Position numbers and translations under genes: made by a program. A DNA stretch of 64,000 nucleotides, taken from positions 248,001 through 312,000 of the forward strand of contig JAAFJY010000002.1 in the NCBI GenBank assembly GCA_013299105.1, in the 5' to 3' direction. Origin of the DNA: Chitinophagales bacterium (GTDB lineage: Bacteria > Bacteroidota > Bacteroidia > Chitinophagales > Saprospiraceae). Below the pieces are notes generated by a model. The model made no database searches. It was given only the letters and a program-made list of their open reading frames with translations, and was not told where the DNA came from. Below are positions 11,913 through 20,945 of this stretch, one piece after another (position 1 is the stretch's first letter; each line of letters opens with the position of its first letter).

Positions 11913-12374
11913 ATGCACAAGCTAGATGAATACGACAAAGCCCTCTTGCGACAACTACAACTCAACAACAAAATCAGTGCTGAGGAATTGGGGGAAATGG
12001 TGAAACTCAGTACCAGTGCTGTTCAGCGACGCCTCAAACGCTTGCGCGACGACAAAGTGATTGTGGCCGACATCTCCGTTGTGGCTCCGGCAGCAGTGGG
12101 CATGGGCATCACTTGTATTGCTGATGTGACCCTGCACCTAGGAGGCTCGCAGTACATCGACAAGTTCAAAGCACTGATGCTAGCCTGTCCAGAGGTCAGT
12201 CAATGCTACTATGTCACCGGTTCTTATGATTTTGTGGTCATCGCACACGTTTCAGACATGAAGCAATACGAGGATTTTTCCAAAAAATGCTTCATGGACA
12301 ATCCCGATGTCAAGCAGTTTTATACCCATGTGGTCATGGATCGGGTGAAGATGGGTTTTGGGGTAGAGTTGTGA
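11913..12374 (+). CDS. Lrp/AsnC family transcriptional regulator
   Basis: LDEYDKALLRQLQLNNKISAEELGEMVKLSTSAVQRRLKRLRDDKVI HTH plus AsnC ligand domain. Confidence 0.92.
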   Translation: MHKLDEYDKALLRQLQLNNKISAEELGEMVKLSTSAVQRRLKRLRDDKVIVADISVVAPAAVGMGITCIADVTLHLGGSQYIDKFKALMLACPEVSQCYYVTGSYDFVVIAHVSDMKQYEDFSKKCFMDNPDVKQFYTHVVMDRVKMGFGVEL

Positions 12375-12395
12375 TGCGATCATATGATGGCATCA
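12372..12395. promoter_or_regulatory. 24-bp palindrome copy 1 (TGATGCGATCA-TA-TGATGGCATCA), candidate operator
   Basis: 11-bp arms with a single mismatch and 2-nt spacer; overlaps the stop codon of the Lrp gene; near-identical to copy 2. Confidence 0.6.
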
Positions 12396-12470
12396 AAAAT
12401 AGGTATTTAAAAAACTCCTCTCGAAAAACTCAAAACAATTCAACCAACAACTATTTGATAATGAATTTAT

Positions 12471-12502
12471 TTTGTGATTTTTGACAAAATTAAATACCTT
12501 TG
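12471..12502 (+). promoter_or_regulatory. Bacteroidota-type promoter for the Fic gene (TTTG-N20-TACCTTTG)
   Basis: TTTG at 12471-12474 and TACCTTTG at 12495-12502, 20-nt spacer, matching the -33 TTTG / -7 TAnnTTTG consensus. Confidence 0.6.
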
Positions 12503-12524
12503 ATGCGATCAAATGATGGCATCA
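12501..12524. promoter_or_regulatory. 24-bp palindrome copy 2 (TGATGCGATCA-AA-TGATGGCATCA), candidate operator over the fic start
   Basis: Differs from copy 1 by one spacer base; abuts the -7 element and reaches the first base of the ATG at 12524. Confidence 0.65.
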
Positions 12525-13483
12525 TGAACCACATTTACTACGAAGGGACGCCCAAAATCATCAATTTATCCATTGAGATTGGCAGGATGTTGGGATTAGT
12601 AGATGCCACCCATCTTCGGAAAGCACCAACCGAACTTCGGAAGAAAAACAAGGTAAAGACCATCCGTGCTTCACTGGCGATTGAGGGGAACACCCTGGGT
12701 GAAGAACAGATTACTGCGATTCTCGATCGCAAACGGGTCATTGGTCCCGCAAAGGACATCAAAGAAGTGGAGAATGCGATTGTGGTTTACGACAAGTTAT
12801 CAGATTTTAATGCCTTTTCCAAGGAATCTTATCTGGAGGCACATGGTTTATTGATGGCTGGTTTGGTGGAAAAACCTGGCCAGTTCAGAACCAGTTCGGT
12901 CGGTGTGGTTCAAGGAGACAGGATTGCGCATTTGGCTCCACCAGGATGGAATGTCGATCATTTGATGGACAATTTATTTGGCTATCTCCGCAGCGGAAAA
13001 GATAACCTGATCATCAAAAGTTGCGTGTTTCACTATGAGATGGAATTCATTCATCCTTTTCTGGATGGAAATGGCCGCATGGGCCGTTTATGGCAAACTG
13101 TGATTTTAATGAACGCAAATCCGGTGTTTGAGTATTTGCCCATCGAGAAAGAAATAAAAGAAAGCCAGGAAGAATACTACCGTGTGCTCAGTCAATGCGA
13201 CCAGGAAGGATTGTGTACAAAGTTTGTGGAATACATGCTGGACAAGATCAAATTGAGCTTGGAAGAATTAGTGGGTGTCCGAAGGGAAAACTTGTCAGAC
13301 CTGGACCGCTTGTACTATTTTCTTGAGCAAAATAGTGTTCCTGATTTCAGCAGAAAAGACTACCTCCAAATGTTCCCTAAAATCTCCACGGCTACTGCCA
13401 CCCGCGATTTGAGAAAAGGAGTTGAAATGGGCATTTTAGACCGAGAGGGAGAGGACAGGCTTGCCCGTTACCGAAGGAGATAA
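12524..13483 (+). CDS. Fic family protein (likely AMPylase, class II with N-terminal inhibitory motif) with C-terminal winged-helix region
   Basis: HPFLDGNGRMGR Fic motif; SLAIEGN matches [S/T]xxxE[G/N] inhibitory motif; C-terminal DYLQMFPKISTATATRDLRKGVEMGIL winged-helix-like. Confidence 0.92.
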   Translation: MNHIYYEGTPKIINLSIEIGRMLGLVDATHLRKAPTELRKKNKVKTIRASLAIEGNTLGEEQITAILDRKRVIGPAKDIKEVENAIVVYDKLSDFNAFSKESYLEAHGLLMAGLVEKPGQFRTSSVGVVQGDRIAHLAPPGWNVDHLMDNLFGYLRSGKDNLIIKSCVFHYEMEFIHPFLDGNGRMGRLWQTVILMNANPVFEYLPIEKEIKESQEEYYRVLSQCDQEGLCTKFVEYMLDKIKLSLEELVGVRRENLSDLDRLYYFLEQNSVPDFSRKDYLQMFPKISTATATRDLRKGVEMGILDREGEDRLARYRRR

Positions 13484-13506
13484 TTGATTCATAAATTAGC
13501 TCAAAA

Positions 13507-14115
13507 ATGATGGACCAAAATAGTACCCAACTACTTGATCTCGCCCTCGAAACCATTGACCAAAAATATGCTCCGCTTTCGGAAGCTTGCAAAACAGACA
13601 TCAAAAATTGCGTGCTTATCAAGCATTATACTCAAGCGGAAACCCTGGTCAGGCAAGACCAATATGCCGACAAACTCTACTTCATCATCCAAGGCGGCGT
13701 GAAAATCTTTTACCTCAAAAATGGCAAGGAAGTCGTGGATTGGTTCGCCTTTGAACACGAGTTTTTCAATGCCATTGTCAGCTTTTTTCAAAATGTTCCC
13801 AGCCCACACTATGTCAAAGCCCTTGAAGATACAAGCTGTCTGGAGATGAGCCGGGAGGATGTATTCCGGCTTTCCGCTCAACACCACTGTTTTGAAACCC
13901 TGGCCAGGATAGCGGTGACCAAAACCATGCTTCGCCTTCAACGAAGGGTGGTTTCGCTCCAGTTTGAAACCGCACAGCAGAAATACCTGCTGCTGCTCGA
14001 AGAACGCGAAGACATCCTGCAACGCTTGTCTCTGACCGAGATTTCCTCTTATCTGGGCATCACCCTCGAAACCTTGAGCAGAATCCGAAATCCGAAACGG
14101 GAAAAACGAATTTGA
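13507..14115 (+). CDS. Crp/Fnr family cyclic-nucleotide-binding regulator
   Basis: cNMP-binding fold (LVRQDQYADKLYFIIQGGVKIFY) and C-terminal HTH (LSLTEISSYLGITLETLSRIRNP). Confidence 0.9.
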   Translation: MMDQNSTQLLDLALETIDQKYAPLSEACKTDIKNCVLIKHYTQAETLVRQDQYADKLYFIIQGGVKIFYLKNGKEVVDWFAFEHEFFNAIVSFFQNVPSPHYVKALEDTSCLEMSREDVFRLSAQHHCFETLARIAVTKTMLRLQRRVVSLQFETAQQKYLLLLEEREDILQRLSLTEISSYLGITLETLSRIRNPKREKRI

Positions 14116-14160
14116 TCTATGTCAAATGCGGATTGAATCGGCGGCCATACTTTTGTGCCC

Positions 14161-14778
14161 ATGAACACCAAACGAATCCACTACTACTCCGGGCTCATCA
14201 TCGCTATTTTTGTGGGCATCCATTTACTCAATCACCTGGCAAGTCTTTTTGGTGCAGCCTACCATATTGAGCTGATGGACCAGTTGCGGAAATACTACCG
14301 GAATTTTTTCGTGGAGCTTTTACTCTTGGCGGCTGTATTCGTACAAATCAGCTCTGGATTTCAGCTTTTTAAAGCCCGCTGGAAAACTGCGGGCTTCAAC
14401 TTCGAAGGTCTCCAGGTTTGGTCTGGTTTTTACTTGGCGATTTTTTTCATCATTCATTTGAGCACCGTCTTAGGTGGGCGAATTTTCTTACAGCTCGATA
14501 CCAACTTCTACTTTGGCGTGGCGGGTGTCAATACCTTCCCTTTCAACTTGTTTTTTGTGCCTTATTATGGCCTGGCCGTTTTGGCTTTCTTTGGGCACAT
14601 TGCTGCTATTCACCACCAAAAAATGAAGCGGTCTTTTTTCGGTTTATCGCCACGCAAACAGGCGGTGGGCATTCTGGTACTTGGATTTGTTTTCACGTTT
14701 GCACTTTTTGCAGGCTTAACTGACTATTTCAAGGGTGTGGAAATTCCGGCGGCTTACCATGTCTTGATCGGGAAATAA
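14161..14778 (+). CDS. Hypothetical multi-pass membrane protein (cytochrome-b-subunit-like)
   Basis: Long ORF with several hydrophobic helices containing His; family not certain. Confidence 0.6.
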   Translation: MNTKRIHYYSGLIIAIFVGIHLLNHLASLFGAAYHIELMDQLRKYYRNFFVELLLLAAVFVQISSGFQLFKARWKTAGFNFEGLQVWSGFYLAIFFIIHLSTVLGGRIFLQLDTNFYFGVAGVNTFPFNLFFVPYYGLAVLAFFGHIAAIHHQKMKRSFFGLSPRKQAVGILVLGFVFTFALFAGLTDYFKGVEIPAAYHVLIGK

Positions 14779-14966
14779 ATTAGAGCGGCTGGCGAAAGAA
14801 TAGAGTGACTCTCGTCCCAACATGAACAAGAATGCAAACAAACTTTAGACTTGAAACCGAAAACACATCCTGCATCGTGTAACCCTGGACTTCAGTCCGG
14901 GGACAAATGTAGCCCCCAGATTCACATTCTGCATCTATCCGGCAGTTGCATCAAAAATCACGAAAC

Positions 14967-15362
14967 ATGAACACAGCATTGTTGATCGCAAACCTCCTGA
15001 CTGCACTGGCTTTTGTCGTCCATACCTTTGTTGGCGATAAAGAACTCAAAGTGATTGAACCTTCAGACGATTCCGATGTAAATTCCCAAAAAAGAGAAAA
15101 ATGGACCATGGCCAGGTGTGGTTGGCATTGGGTTTCTTTTGATTTGCTTTTTGCCAGCATGGGGCTGGGGCTCGTCAATTTCACTTCATTTTTTGAGCAT
15201 GAAAAAACCATCCTGCAAGTGCTTGCTGTCTATTTTTTCGGCTATGCCCTGATTTGGTTTTTGACCATCGCGATCTCTAAGCCATTTGCAAACAACTACC
15301 TCAAACTTGGACAATGGTTATTGCTGTTGATCATTGGGGGATTGATTTGGATAGGGGCTTAG
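14967..15362 (+). CDS. Hypothetical membrane protein
   Basis: Four hydrophobic segments; its 3' end is duplicated at ~17932-18020. Confidence 0.6.
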   Translation: MNTALLIANLLTALAFVVHTFVGDKELKVIEPSDDSDVNSQKREKWTMARCGWHWVSFDLLFASMGLGLVNFTSFFEHEKTILQVLAVYFFGYALIWFLTIAISKPFANNYLKLGQWLLLLIIGGLIWIGA

Positions 15363-15531
15363 ATCTTGTACATTTTTTCACAACCTGGGCTCAGGAATTT
15401 TTGTTAAGCTAACTTAGCTTTAGGCAGTATCCTACCTTACATTTATACCCAAAATATAAACATAGCAAGTAACTATCCATAAAATCAACGACACCAAAAT
15501 CGCCGAGATCACATCCGATACTGTTTTCTTA
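15275..15531 (+). repeat. Left copy of ~258-bp direct duplication (3' end of membrane-protein gene + intergenic + 5' fragment of DUF4180 gene)
   Basis: Aligns by eye to 17932-18190; exact runs include 35 nt (15484-15518 = 18142-18176) and 21 nt (15275-15295 = 17932-17952). Confidence 0.85.
15460..15531 (+). pseudogene. Truncated DUF4180 5' remnant (start codon altered, ends after ~70 nt)
   Basis: aatataaacatagcaa...atcaacgacaccaaaatcgccgagatcacatccga versus intact atgaacatagcaa... at 18121. Confidence 0.75.
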
Positions 15532-15603
15532 TGCTAGATTTTATGTCCAAACCAATCCTCGGTGTGAGTTGTACCAGCCCGTCACTTTGGAAAATGGGCT
15601 TCT

Positions 15604-17364
15604 TCAATATTGCTTTTTGGCTAAATTGATCGTAAATTCTTTGACGGTATCGAGACCTTGCAAGTAGTCATCAATACTTTGGGACACAAAATGATCGGGA
15701 AAAATGCCTGTTTCATCCGGCAGCGAGGTAGCCGTTGTTACGTGGGTGTTGTTGGCTACATAATATTCCAATTTGCTGTGTTTGAGCCTGCAAACTTTCT
15801 GGCCCGCCGAACAAAATTGATTGGAACCAAGTTCTTCGCCCACGATTGTCCCCAGGTTCAATACTTTGACCAATGACATAAAATGTCCAGTGGTGGAATT
15901 GCCTAATCCATCCATCATAAAATAGAGTTTTCCATTGTATCGGTTTTCAAAAGGCGTAAATTCTTCTTCGCCTTCTGTGGCACTCGTTTTCCCTTCAAAC
16001 TCTGATCTGGAATAATACACGAAAGGCTTTTTGACCAAATACCGCAGCAAATGAATACTCGCAGATTGAGAACCGCCACCATTCCACCGAACATCAATAA
16101 TCAGGTTTTTAATGCCTTTGCCATTTATTTCCGCCATGCTCTTGTCCACGAATGCCTTAAAAACATCGAAGTTATTGAACCTGTAATAGACGAACGAGGT
16201 AATGCTCATGACTGCGGTCTTTTGGTCGTCTAAAAATTCAAGGCACAGACCATCATTGCAGCGGAAAATCGGGTTGCTGCGCGGTTTTACTTCGCCTATT
16301 GCTTTGTTCAAAGTGATTGGCGTGCTTTTACTTTTCAACACGATGGAATACGTTTCGGGAAAGCCGAGTGCGTATGGAATCAAGACCCTTGACCACATAT
16401 TAAAAACGTGTCGTTTGGTGGTTTTTACAAACCCTTGCGCGGTGATGTGCGGATAAATTTCATCAATCAGTTGGGAAACTACCACACCGTTGATGCTCCA
16501 TATTTCGTCTTTTGTGTTGATGGTGCCCGCATTGTCCAAAGCATCAATGACGTATAATTTTCCGTCCACCAGACGAGTCAGCAGCGGAAATTTAAGGCGG
16601 GCGGGCAACATCTCGTTTTCGATAGCAAACCTGCCCATTTCGGTATGCGAACAATGGATGCTGGCAATAACTTCGCTGCAATGCCAGGCGAATTCGGCGA
16701 AAGTTGTACCGTCGGTGACCATAGATTTTTTTTGCTCAATGAGGTTCCAAAAATCTTTTTGTGAAATGAATTTGAGTGCGTTTGGATGGACTTTCAACAA
16801 AGTTTCCCCCAATTGATCCAAATCTTGGCGGTATTGATTTGCAGAAAAAACGCGTGCAAACTTATCGGCGAGTTTTTCAATGGGTTTTTCTGGATGTTTG
16901 ATACGCTCAATTTGATCCTCCGCATTAAAATTATCGGGGTTCATGGCTAGCGATTTTTCATAATTTTTTAATGAAAGTTCGGTGTCTCCATTTTTTAGAT
17001 AGGCTTCGCCCAAACTATCATAAGCATTGGCAGAATTGGGAAATTCCAAAGCTATCAACTTGAATATTTCAATCGCTTCCGTTACCTTATTTTCCCACAA
17101 CATGGAGTAACCATACATTGTGAGCTCGTCTTCGTTTTCGAAATTGTATTCCCCGCTGTTTTCTTTTTTCAGTTCATGGTACCAAGCAATCCGTTCGCCG
17201 ACTGGCAAATGTGAACGCTCCTTTATCTTTTGGACAATGGACTTTTTAGGGGCAATGGTTTCCTGGTTCGTTGATATTTTAGTTGCTTTGTTGTGCAAAC
17301 AAGACGACAACCCAAAACAACAAAAAAGGAAAAGCACTTTGGCAACAGCAAAAATTTTAGGCAT
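15604..17364 (-). CDS. S41 family peptidase (tail-specific-protease-like) lipoprotein with TPR segment
   Basis: Lipobox LSSC; TPR AYDSLGEAYLKNGDTELSLKNYEKSLAMNPDN; peptidase S41 region IKNLIIDVRWNGGGSQSA...MDGLGNSTTGHFMSLVK. Confidence 0.85.
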   Translation of the reverse strand: MPKIFAVAKVLFLFCCFGLSSCLHNKATKISTNQETIAPKKSIVQKIKERSHLPVGERIAWYHELKKENSGEYNFENEDELTMYGYSMLWENKVTEAIEIFKLIALEFPNSANAYDSLGEAYLKNGDTELSLKNYEKSLAMNPDNFNAEDQIERIKHPEKPIEKLADKFARVFSANQYRQDLDQLGETLLKVHPNALKFISQKDFWNLIEQKKSMVTDGTTFAEFAWHCSEVIASIHCSHTEMGRFAIENEMLPARLKFPLLTRLVDGKLYVIDALDNAGTINTKDEIWSINGVVVSQLIDEIYPHITAQGFVKTTKRHVFNMWSRVLIPYALGFPETYSIVLKSKSTPITLNKAIGEVKPRSNPIFRCNDGLCLEFLDDQKTAVMSITSFVYYRFNNFDVFKAFVDKSMAEINGKGIKNLIIDVRWNGGGSQSASIHLLRYLVKKPFVYYSRSEFEGKTSATEGEEEFTPFENRYNGKLYFMMDGLGNSTTGHFMSLVKVLNLGTIVGEELGSNQFCSAGQKVCRLKHSKLEYYVANNTHVTTATSLPDETGIFPDHFVSQSIDDYLQGLDTVKEFTINLAKKQY

Positions 17365-17931
17365 AAAAGTCATTGTTGAACATTTTTTGCAATGCTACTG
17401 CTTTGGGACAACATTTGGCTTCAAAAAATGTAAAACCATGTAAATCAAACGTAAAAGGTAGCCCCAGATGACTTTTGGAGAGGTTTGCGGCTCTTTTTTG
17501 AACTGTTTTCCTTGTAGTCACTGCACTTGCAAGGTTTTTGTGTAGGTTTTTACATCAGTTCCTGAGTATTTTTTTATTTGGTGGCCCATCAAATGTAATG
17601 CTATTTTGTATGACAATCCTTTGGTTTCAGTCTTTCATTCAGAAGACTACCAGTTCAAAAAGACTTAGTTGAGCACGACGATCTTGTCTTTTCAACATTT
17701 CAACCCTTCAACATTTCAACTTCTTCTTCCAGCATTACATTTAGAGCACTACCTTTTATTTATAGAGCGTGTTAAACACAGGGGTTTAGTCGGAAAACCT
17801 GTCAAATTTTGACTACCCCTTTTAAGAACGGTAGCAAGAAAAGTGGAATTATGCAGTGCATAATGAGCATTTTCATAACGAAGGGTAGGCGAGACAGGGC
17901 TGTTTTATGGCAAACAAAAATTCCAACTATG

Positions 17932-18190
17932 CTCTAAGCCATTTGCAAACAAATACCTTAACTTGGACAATGGGTGTTGGTGGTGGTCATTGCAGGATTG
18001 ATTTGGGTTGGGAGCTGAGTTTTTTCTTTTCCACATTTTTCTACCACTTGAGTCCTGGAACTTTTGTCTATTGATCTTAGTTTATTCAGCTATCTAAACT
18101 TGTATCTTTTACTTGAAAACATGAACATAGCAATCCACAACATCAACGACACCAAAATCGCCGAGATCACATCCGAGGTTGTTTTCCTCA
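17932..18190 (+). repeat. Right copy of ~258-bp direct duplication
   Basis: See left copy; here the membrane-protein end is a decayed fragment and DUF4180 is intact. Confidence 0.85.
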
Positions 18191-18483
18191 AAACCGCAGA
18201 CGATGTCATGGAAGTGATCGGCAATTTATACTTTCACGATGTGGACAAAATCCTTGTTCACCAAAACAACATCACGCCTGATTTTTTCGACCTAAAAACC
18301 GGAATAGCGGGTGAGATGTTGCAAAAATTTTCCAATTATCGTTTTCGATTGGCGATTGTTGGCGACTTTACGGCCTATTCCAGTAAAAGTTTGAAGGACT
18401 TCATTTTTGAAAGCAATAAAAATGGGCGGATTAATTTTGTGGGGTCTAAAGACCAAGCAATAACATTACTTTTAAAACCATAA
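18121..18483 (+). CDS. DUF4180 domain-containing protein
   Basis: MNIAIHNINDTKIAEITSEVVFLKTADDVMEVIGNLYFHDVDKILVHQNNITPDFFDLKTGIAGEMLQKFSNYRFRLAIVGDF resembles DUF4180. Confidence 0.8.
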   Translation: MNIAIHNINDTKIAEITSEVVFLKTADDVMEVIGNLYFHDVDKILVHQNNITPDFFDLKTGIAGEMLQKFSNYRFRLAIVGDFTAYSSKSLKDFIFESNKNGRINFVGSKDQAITLLLKP

Positions 18484-18592
18484 ATTTTGAGACTCGGGTT
18501 TGATCAGTTTTTCGACTTACCAAAGCCCCTTGTATTTTACATGAAAATTGACTAAATTTGCATTTATACTGCCAAAATCAACAATAGCGTAG

Positions 18593-19066
18593 ATGAAACT
18601 CCTCCAAAAATCGTCTGGCCTTTTAGTGGATGCATTTATTGCAGCGCTGGGGCCTGAGGATTTTGCTGCAATGCGCAAAGAGAAAGGTTTTGTCTTTGAT
18701 TGGTCTTTAGAAAAGGATAACGAAGTGTATAAAATCTGCTTGAAAGCGGACGATACAAAAATTCTGGGCTTGCTTTCTATGACCGATCACCCAAATGAAC
18801 TGAGAATCCACATCAACCTACTTGAGGTGACCAAAGAAAATGTTGGCCGAAGCAAAAAGCTGGATTATATCGCAGGCTGCCTAATTGCCTTTGCTTGTGC
18901 TTCAGCTTTCAAAAGAGGATATGAGGGATTTGTTTCTTTGCTACCCAAGACCGAGTTGATTGAAATGTACCAAGCAAAATATGGCTTTCGCAAGTTGGGA
19001 AGACTACTCGCCATAGAACATGAATATTCAAAGCAAGTCATTGACCAATACCACGGAGATGAGTAA
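18593..19066 (+). CDS. GNAT-acetyltransferase-like protein, candidate toxin of a bicistronic module
   Basis: C-terminal IAFACASAFKRGYEGFVSLLPKTELIEMYQAKYGFRKLG resembles the GNAT C-terminal half; overlaps the next ORF by 8 nt. Confidence 0.6.
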   Translation: MKLLQKSSGLLVDAFIAALGPEDFAAMRKEKGFVFDWSLEKDNEVYKICLKADDTKILGLLSMTDHPNELRIHINLLEVTKENVGRSKKLDYIAGCLIAFACASAFKRGYEGFVSLLPKTELIEMYQAKYGFRKLGRLLAIEHEYSKQVIDQYHGDE

Positions 19067-19595
19067 GCAAGATACCTACACTGAACTGAAAAAACAGTTC
19101 TCCGATCAAGAGCTGGTCGAAGGATATGTATTTCCATCCGATTTGGATGAACAAGAAAAAAATGGCATCGAAGCCGAGTTCAAAGCCTTGCGCATAAAGG
19201 CATTGAAGGAAACTACCGAAGAACAACGCTTGTTGTCGGGCCTCATGCGCATGAAGTTGTTGATCAAAGACTATTTAGAAATAGGTGTTTTTGATCGTGA
19301 TTTTTCTTTTGCTAAACAGTTAGGCGATTACATCAAACTACTCGGTCGCAGCCAAAACGTTGTGGCTGCCGAACTTGATTTTGAATCGAGTCATTTGAGC
19401 AGATTGATCACAGAACAGCGGCGCCCCACCCAAGAAGTGATCTACCGCTTGGAAAAACATTGTGGCCATGTCATTCCAGCCATCTACTGGTGGAAACTAT
19501 ATGCTCTGCAATTGGAAGATGATATTAAATCGAACGAAGCTTTACGAAGTGCCGAGTGGGAAAAGGTGAAAAACAATTTGAAGTTTAGGGCTTGA
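19059..19595 (+). CDS. XRE-like HTH protein, candidate antitoxin
   Basis: ATG at 19059 inside ATGAGTAA overlap; HTH region LGDYIKLLGRSQNVVAAELDFESSHLSRLITEQRRPTQEVIYRLEKHC. Confidence 0.7.
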   Translation: MSKQDTYTELKKQFSDQELVEGYVFPSDLDEQEKNGIEAEFKALRIKALKETTEEQRLLSGLMRMKLLIKDYLEIGVFDRDFSFAKQLGDYIKLLGRSQNVVAAELDFESSHLSRLITEQRRPTQEVIYRLEKHCGHVIPAIYWWKLYALQLEDDIKSNEALRSAEWEKVKNNLKFRA

Positions 19596-19673
19596 GCTTG
19601 CCTACCCAAGATGAGAAAGGCTCTACGACTTTTAGTCATAGAGCCTTCATTTATCTCTATCTCAAAAACCCGA

Positions 19674-20927
19674 TCAACGCATATCCGCGATCGCTTCCAG
19701 CTTTTGCATGTAAGCGCCCGCTTCGAGTTTTTCTTTGATGTCTTTGAATGCTGCCAAAGTGCGGTCCACGTCATCGTCGGTATGGGCGGCGGTGGGGATC
19801 AAGCGCAGCAGGATCATGCCCTTTGGAATCATCGGGAACATTACCACTGAGCAGAAGATACCGTGGTTTTCGCGCAGGTCTTTGACCAGGTTGCCCGTTT
19901 CATCCACCGAACACTTCAGGTACACCGGAGTTACGCAACTGTTGGTCGTGCCCAGGTCGTGGCCCATTTCGCGGAGGCCACCTTGCAGGCGGTTCACGAT
20001 GTGCCAAAGTTTTGCGCGCAGTTCGGGCTTGGTGCGCAGCAACTCGAGGCGCTTCAAAGCTCCAATTACCAGCGGCATTGGTAGTGATTTGGCAAAAATT
20101 TGCGAGCGCATGTTGTAGCGCAAGTAGTCGATGATGTCGCGGTCGCCAGCCACAAACCCGCCGATCGAAGCCATCGACTTGGCAAAAGTGCTGAAGTACA
20201 GATCCACCGCATCGGTTACTCCTTGGGCTTCAACGGCACCCGCGCCCGTTTCGCCGAGCATCCCAAAACCGTGGGCGTCGTCCACGAAGAAGCGGAAATC
20301 GTACTGGGACTTCATGGAGGCAATTTCCTTGAGGATGCCCTGGTTGCCGCGCATCCCAAATACACCTTCAGAGATGACCAAAATGCCGCCGCCCGTTTCT
20401 TTCACGTGTTGGTCGGCGCGCTCCAATTGTTTTTTGAAACTATCGAAATCGTTGTGCTCGAATGGGAAACGCTTGCCGATGTGCAAACGCACGCCATCGT
20501 AAATACAACCGTGGCTGTCTTTGTCATAAACCACCGCGTCAAAACGGCTCAACACAGAGTCGATGATCGACACTACCGCCTGGTAGCCAAAGTTGATCAA
20601 CAAACCTCTTTCCTTACCCACAAAGCTAGCCAATTCATTTTCTAGTTGCTCGTGGTAGTTCGATTCACCCGACATGATGCGGGCTCCCATCGGATAAGCC
20701 ATGCCCCACTCGGCGGCGGCCTTGGCATCGGTTTCGCGTACTTCAGGGTGGTTGGCCAAACCGAGGTAGTTGTTCAAACTCCACACGATGCGCTCTTTGC
20801 CTTGAAAGATCATGCGACTGCCGATTTCACCCGTCAATTTAGGGAAAGCGTAATAGCCGTGTGCAATGGATGCATATTGTCCCAAAGGACCGCGGTTGTC
20901 TAGTATTTTCTTGAAAAGATCCGCCAT
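19674..20927 (-). CDS. PLP-dependent alpha-oxoamine synthase family (serine palmitoyltransferase / KBL-like)
   Basis: NNYLGLANHPEV, VDDAHGFGMLGETGAG, FSTFAKSMASIGGFVAGD motifs; Spt assignment is by Bacteroidota context. Confidence 0.85.
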   Translation of the reverse strand: MADLFKKILDNRGPLGQYASIAHGYYAFPKLTGEIGSRMIFQGKERIVWSLNNYLGLANHPEVRETDAKAAAEWGMAYPMGARIMSGESNYHEQLENELASFVGKERGLLINFGYQAVVSIIDSVLSRFDAVVYDKDSHGCIYDGVRLHIGKRFPFEHNDFDSFKKQLERADQHVKETGGGILVISEGVFGMRGNQGILKEIASMKSQYDFRFFVDDAHGFGMLGETGAGAVEAQGVTDAVDLYFSTFAKSMASIGGFVAGDRDIIDYLRYNMRSQIFAKSLPMPLVIGALKRLELLRTKPELRAKLWHIVNRLQGGLREMGHDLGTTNSCVTPVYLKCSVDETGNLVKDLRENHGIFCSVVMFPMIPKGMILLRLIPTAAHTDDDVDRTLAAFKDIKEKLEAGAYMQKLEAIADMR

Positions 20928-20945
20928 TACAGTTTGTTTTTGGAT

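Noticed and set aside
17690-17735. caacatttcaac(cctt) short direct repeats
   Set aside because: Low-complexity; no regular spacer structure.
20100-20645. 181-aa plus-strand ORF antisense to the Spt-like gene
   Set aside because: Shadow ORF without recognisable motifs; the minus-strand gene has clear PLP-enzyme signatures.
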